44,860 nt of DNA from an uncultured Prevotella sp. (GTDB lineage Bacteria > Bacteroidota > Bacteroidia > Bacteroidales > Bacteroidaceae), in NCBI GenBank assembly GCA_900544825.1, contig UQWP01000023.1:1-44860 (forward strand), given 5' to 3'. Position numbers and translations under genes: made by a program. This document shows, one piece after another, positions 42,948-44,860 of the stretch (the stretch's first letter is position 1; every line of letters begins with the position of its first letter). The notes below the pieces were generated by a model that was given only the letters and a program-made list of their open reading frames with translations, had not been told where the DNA came from and searched no databases.

Positions 42948-43919
42948 ATGAACGATAAAGATAGAATGAATACAATACATTATAACGATACCGTGCAGTT
43001 GCCGCCTTGTGTGGCAACCATCGGTTTCTTCGACGGGGTGCATCGGGGACATCAGTTTCTGATTCATCATCTCGTAGAGACGGCACGAAAGGATGGCTTG
43101 CAATCCACCGTCATTACCTTCGATGAGCATCCCCGCAAGGTATTGCAGGCGGATTACCAGCCAGAGATGCTGAGCACGCTCGATTCCAAGCTGCTGCTGC
43201 TTTCTAAGACGGAAGTGGACAATACCGTGGTGCTGCATTTCGACAAGGCGATGGCTGCCATGTCGGCAAGAGAGTTTATGCAGCAGGTGCTCCACGACCA
43301 TCTCAACGTAAGGAAACTCTTCATCGGCTACGACCATCGCTTCGGTCACAACCGCGAGGAGACTTTCGATGATTACGTGCGCTACGGCAAGGAGATGGGT
43401 ATCGAGGTAATCCGGAACGAAGCCTTCCAGATAGACGGCATCAACATCTCTTCTTCTGTCATCCGCTCTTTCCTGAAAGAGGGAGAAGTGGAGATGGCTG
43501 CCCAGTGCCTCGGATTCCCTTACACCATTATCGGAAAGGTGGTGAACGGATTCCACGAGGGCAGAAAGCTCGGTTTCCCTACAGCCAATCTCGACATCTC
43601 GCACTTCGGACAGATGATTCCTGCCCCTGGTGTCTATGCCGTAAAGGTAAGACTGGAGAACTCGGTGGTATGGAAGCGGGGAATGATGAATGTGGGCAAT
43701 CGCCCTACCTTCAACGGCAAGCAGATAACGCTGGAGACGCATATCTTCAATTTCGATGGCGACATCTACGACCAGCTCCTCCTTGTGGGCTTTATGAAGC
43801 GGATACGGGGCGAGCAGAAGTTTGATTCGCCGGAAGAACTGGCTGAGCAGTTGAAGGAAGACGAAAAGACAGTTATGGAATATTTTAATAAGGAGATAGA
43901 TAACAATGGCAAAAATTAA
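42948..43919 (+). CDS. ribF: Bifunctional riboflavin kinase / FAD synthetase
   Basis: 323 residues; an ATG at 42966 (MNTIHYND) is an alternative and perhaps better start. The N-terminal FAD synthetase domain shows the nucleotidyltransferase motif G-F-F-D-G-V-H-R-G-H and F-I-G-Y-D-H-R-F-G-H, and SSSVIRSFLKEG near 170. The C-terminal riboflavin kinase domain has the R-K-L-G-F-P-T-A-N-L motif near 210 and G-M-M-N-V-G-N-R-P-T-F. It makes FMN and then FAD from riboflavin. Its last 14 bases overlap the start of the CPBP gene. Confidence 0.95.
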   Translation: MNDKDRMNTIHYNDTVQLPPCVATIGFFDGVHRGHQFLIHHLVETARKDGLQSTVITFDEHPRKVLQADYQPEMLSTLDSKLLLLSKTEVDNTVVLHFDKAMAAMSAREFMQQVLHDHLNVRKLFIGYDHRFGHNREETFDDYVRYGKEMGIEVIRNEAFQIDGINISSSVIRSFLKEGEVEMAAQCLGFPYTIIGKVVNGFHEGRKLGFPTANLDISHFGQMIPAPGVYAVKVRLENSVVWKRGMMNVGNRPTFNGKQITLETHIFNFDGDIYDQLLLVGFMKRIRGEQKFDSPEELAEQLKEDEKTVMEYFNKEIDNNGKN

Positions 43920-44739
43920 TTTAAAGAGAGGTTTGACGGATATCGTCCTCTACATTATTATATTTATAGTAGTACAGATCATCATGATGTATGCCGGTGC
44001 AGGAATCTGGGCAGGTATCAAGGGTGAGGGTTATCAGGCAACGCTTCAGGCTATCGGTACGGGCAGCAACGCCATACTTCTGGCGCTTACCTCGGTGTTC
44101 AGCAATGTCATCACCCTTATCATCTTCCTGAAGACGAAGTGGACGCCGCTTACCCGCAGTTATCTGCTTTCCAAGCCTTGGGGTACGCTTCTCTGGGTGG
44201 CATTGTTCACCTTGGGCACTATCATCCCTCTGTCGTTCCTCTATGAGCAGCTGGGCATCGAGATGGATGAGAATACCCAGCAGATATTCACCTCGCTGAT
44301 GAAGGAGCCTTGGGGCTATGTGGCTGTCGGCATCCTGGCGCCTCTTGCCGAGGAGGTAGTGTTCCGTGGAGCCATCCTCCGCACCCTGCTGGGCATCATG
44401 AGCAAGAAGAACCATTGGGTAGCCATCATCATCTCTGCAGCAGTGTTTGGCTTAGCTCATTTCAACGAGGCGCAGTTTATCAATGCCCTCCTGATGGGCT
44501 TGCTCCTGGGTTGGATGTATTATCGCACCGGGAGTCTTGTTCCGGGCATCCTGCTCCACTGGGTAAACAATACGATGGCGTATGTACTTACCAATATCAT
44601 GCCGCAGAGCGACGGTAAGCTCATCGACCTCTTCCATGGCGATGAGAAAACCGTATATTACGCTGTAGGCTTCTCTCTCTGCATCATGATTCCAAGCTTC
44701 ATACAGATGATAATCAGATTAAAGAAAGCAAAGGCTTGA
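43906..44739 (+). CDS. CPBP-family intramembrane metalloprotease
   Basis: 277 residues, eight or so hydrophobic segments. The CPBP (Abi/CAAX-prenyl-protease-like) motifs are seen: E-E-V-V-F-R-G near 147 (motif 1), F-G-L-A-H-F near 183 (motif 2), and H-W-V-N-N-T near 224 (motif 3). Members cleave within membranes or process lipid-linked peptides; some bacterial ones handle bacteriocins, but no partner is here. The start overlaps ribF by 14 bases, so the two are translationally coupled. A hairpin terminator follows. Confidence 0.88.
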   Translation: MAKINLKRGLTDIVLYIIIFIVVQIIMMYAGAGIWAGIKGEGYQATLQAIGTGSNAILLALTSVFSNVITLIIFLKTKWTPLTRSYLLSKPWGTLLWVALFTLGTIIPLSFLYEQLGIEMDENTQQIFTSLMKEPWGYVAVGILAPLAEEVVFRGAILRTLLGIMSKKNHWVAIIISAAVFGLAHFNEAQFINALLMGLLLGWMYYRTGSLVPGILLHWVNNTMAYVLTNIMPQSDGKLIDLFHGDEKTVYYAVGFSLCIMIPSFIQMIIRLKKAKA

Positions 44740-44771
44740 TGTTTTTCAGATAATAATAGCATCATACAATA

Positions 44772-44812
44772 AAGGCTGCTCCTTCATCATTGAGGGGGCA
44801 GCCGTTTTTTGT
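44772..44812 (+). terminator. Terminator after the CPBP gene
   Basis: GGCTGC and GCAGCC arms (outer stem 44775-44780 with 44799-44804), extended by wobble pairs, then TTTTTTG. Confidence 0.75.
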
Positions 44813-44823
44813 TTGACTAGCAT

Positions 44824-44860
44824 GTGTGTTGTCTAATGGGTGCAAGTCCCTAACGAGCCC
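44824..44860 (+). mobile_element. Probable 5' end of a group II intron, cut by the window edge
   Basis: GTGTG at 44824-44828 fits the conserved intron 5' end (GTGyG), and GGGTGCAAGTCCCTAACG (44838-44855) matches the early domain I stem pattern (GGTGnAAGTCC) of bacterial group II introns. It begins just after a rho-independent terminator, a site preferred by class C introns. Only 37 bases are visible, so identity and length are uncertain. Confidence 0.5.

Overview
The window looks like chromosomal DNA from a Bacteroidota bacterium of the Prevotella/Segatella type. The reasons are the SusC/SusD pair, the hybrid two-component regulator with a periplasmic propeller, a PafA-type phosphatase, lipoproteins with an SxxC-type lipobox, and promoters of the Bacteroidota pattern (TTTG or TTG, about 18-21 bases, then TAnnTTTG) in front of many genes. 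The species assignment is inference.

Layout. 1-2.25 kb: a C-terminally short DUF2971-like gene, a gene-poor stretch, then a two-gene unit of a DUF3800 protein and an unrecognised basic protein. 2.4-6.3 kb: a flavin reductase-like gene followed by clpS, clpA and aat, which is the substrate-selection half of the bacterial N-degron pathway. 6.4-25.9 kb: a polysaccharide utilisation locus with a CE7 esterase, SusC, SusD, a hybrid two-component regulator, a GH115 alpha-glucuronidase, a CE12 esterase and a GH2 glycosidase. An intact IS66-family element with a perfect 8-base target duplication sits between the regulator and GH115. 26-31.9 kb: a PafA-like phosphatase, a palindrome-rich intergenic region, an AAA-like/PD-(D/E)XK protein, and an AlbA/Schlafen-type ATP-binding protein bracketed by an imperfect 106-base direct repeat.

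31.94-40.11 kb: an integrative element of about 8.1 kb in a tRNA(CAT) gene. The intact tRNA with its promoter lies at the right end beside a tyrosine integrase. A second, promoterless tRNA copy at the left end carries a 32-base hairpin insertion in its D-loop region. Tandem 11-base repeats that look like integrase arm sites lie inside both ends. The cargo is a lipoprotein, a small secreted protein behind a strikingly structured leader, a 49-residue membrane protein, a DUF3871-like protein, a helicase-like protein with a degenerate motif I, and an unrecognised protein. I see no relaxase, conjugation, capsid or reverse-transcriptase gene, so it resembles a satellite or mobilisable island rather than an ICE or prophage. 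It is the best candidate here for something undescribed.

40.1-44.86 kb: housekeeping genes again: a calcium-type P-type ATPase, ribF, and a CPBP-family membrane protease whose start overlaps ribF, then a terminator and what looks like the 5' end of a group II intron running off the window.

The CAZymes, importer and sensor of the locus probably act together on an acetylated, glucuronic-acid-bearing plant glycan. ClpS, Aat and ClpA would together mark, recognise and unfold N-degron substrates for ClpP, which is not in the window.
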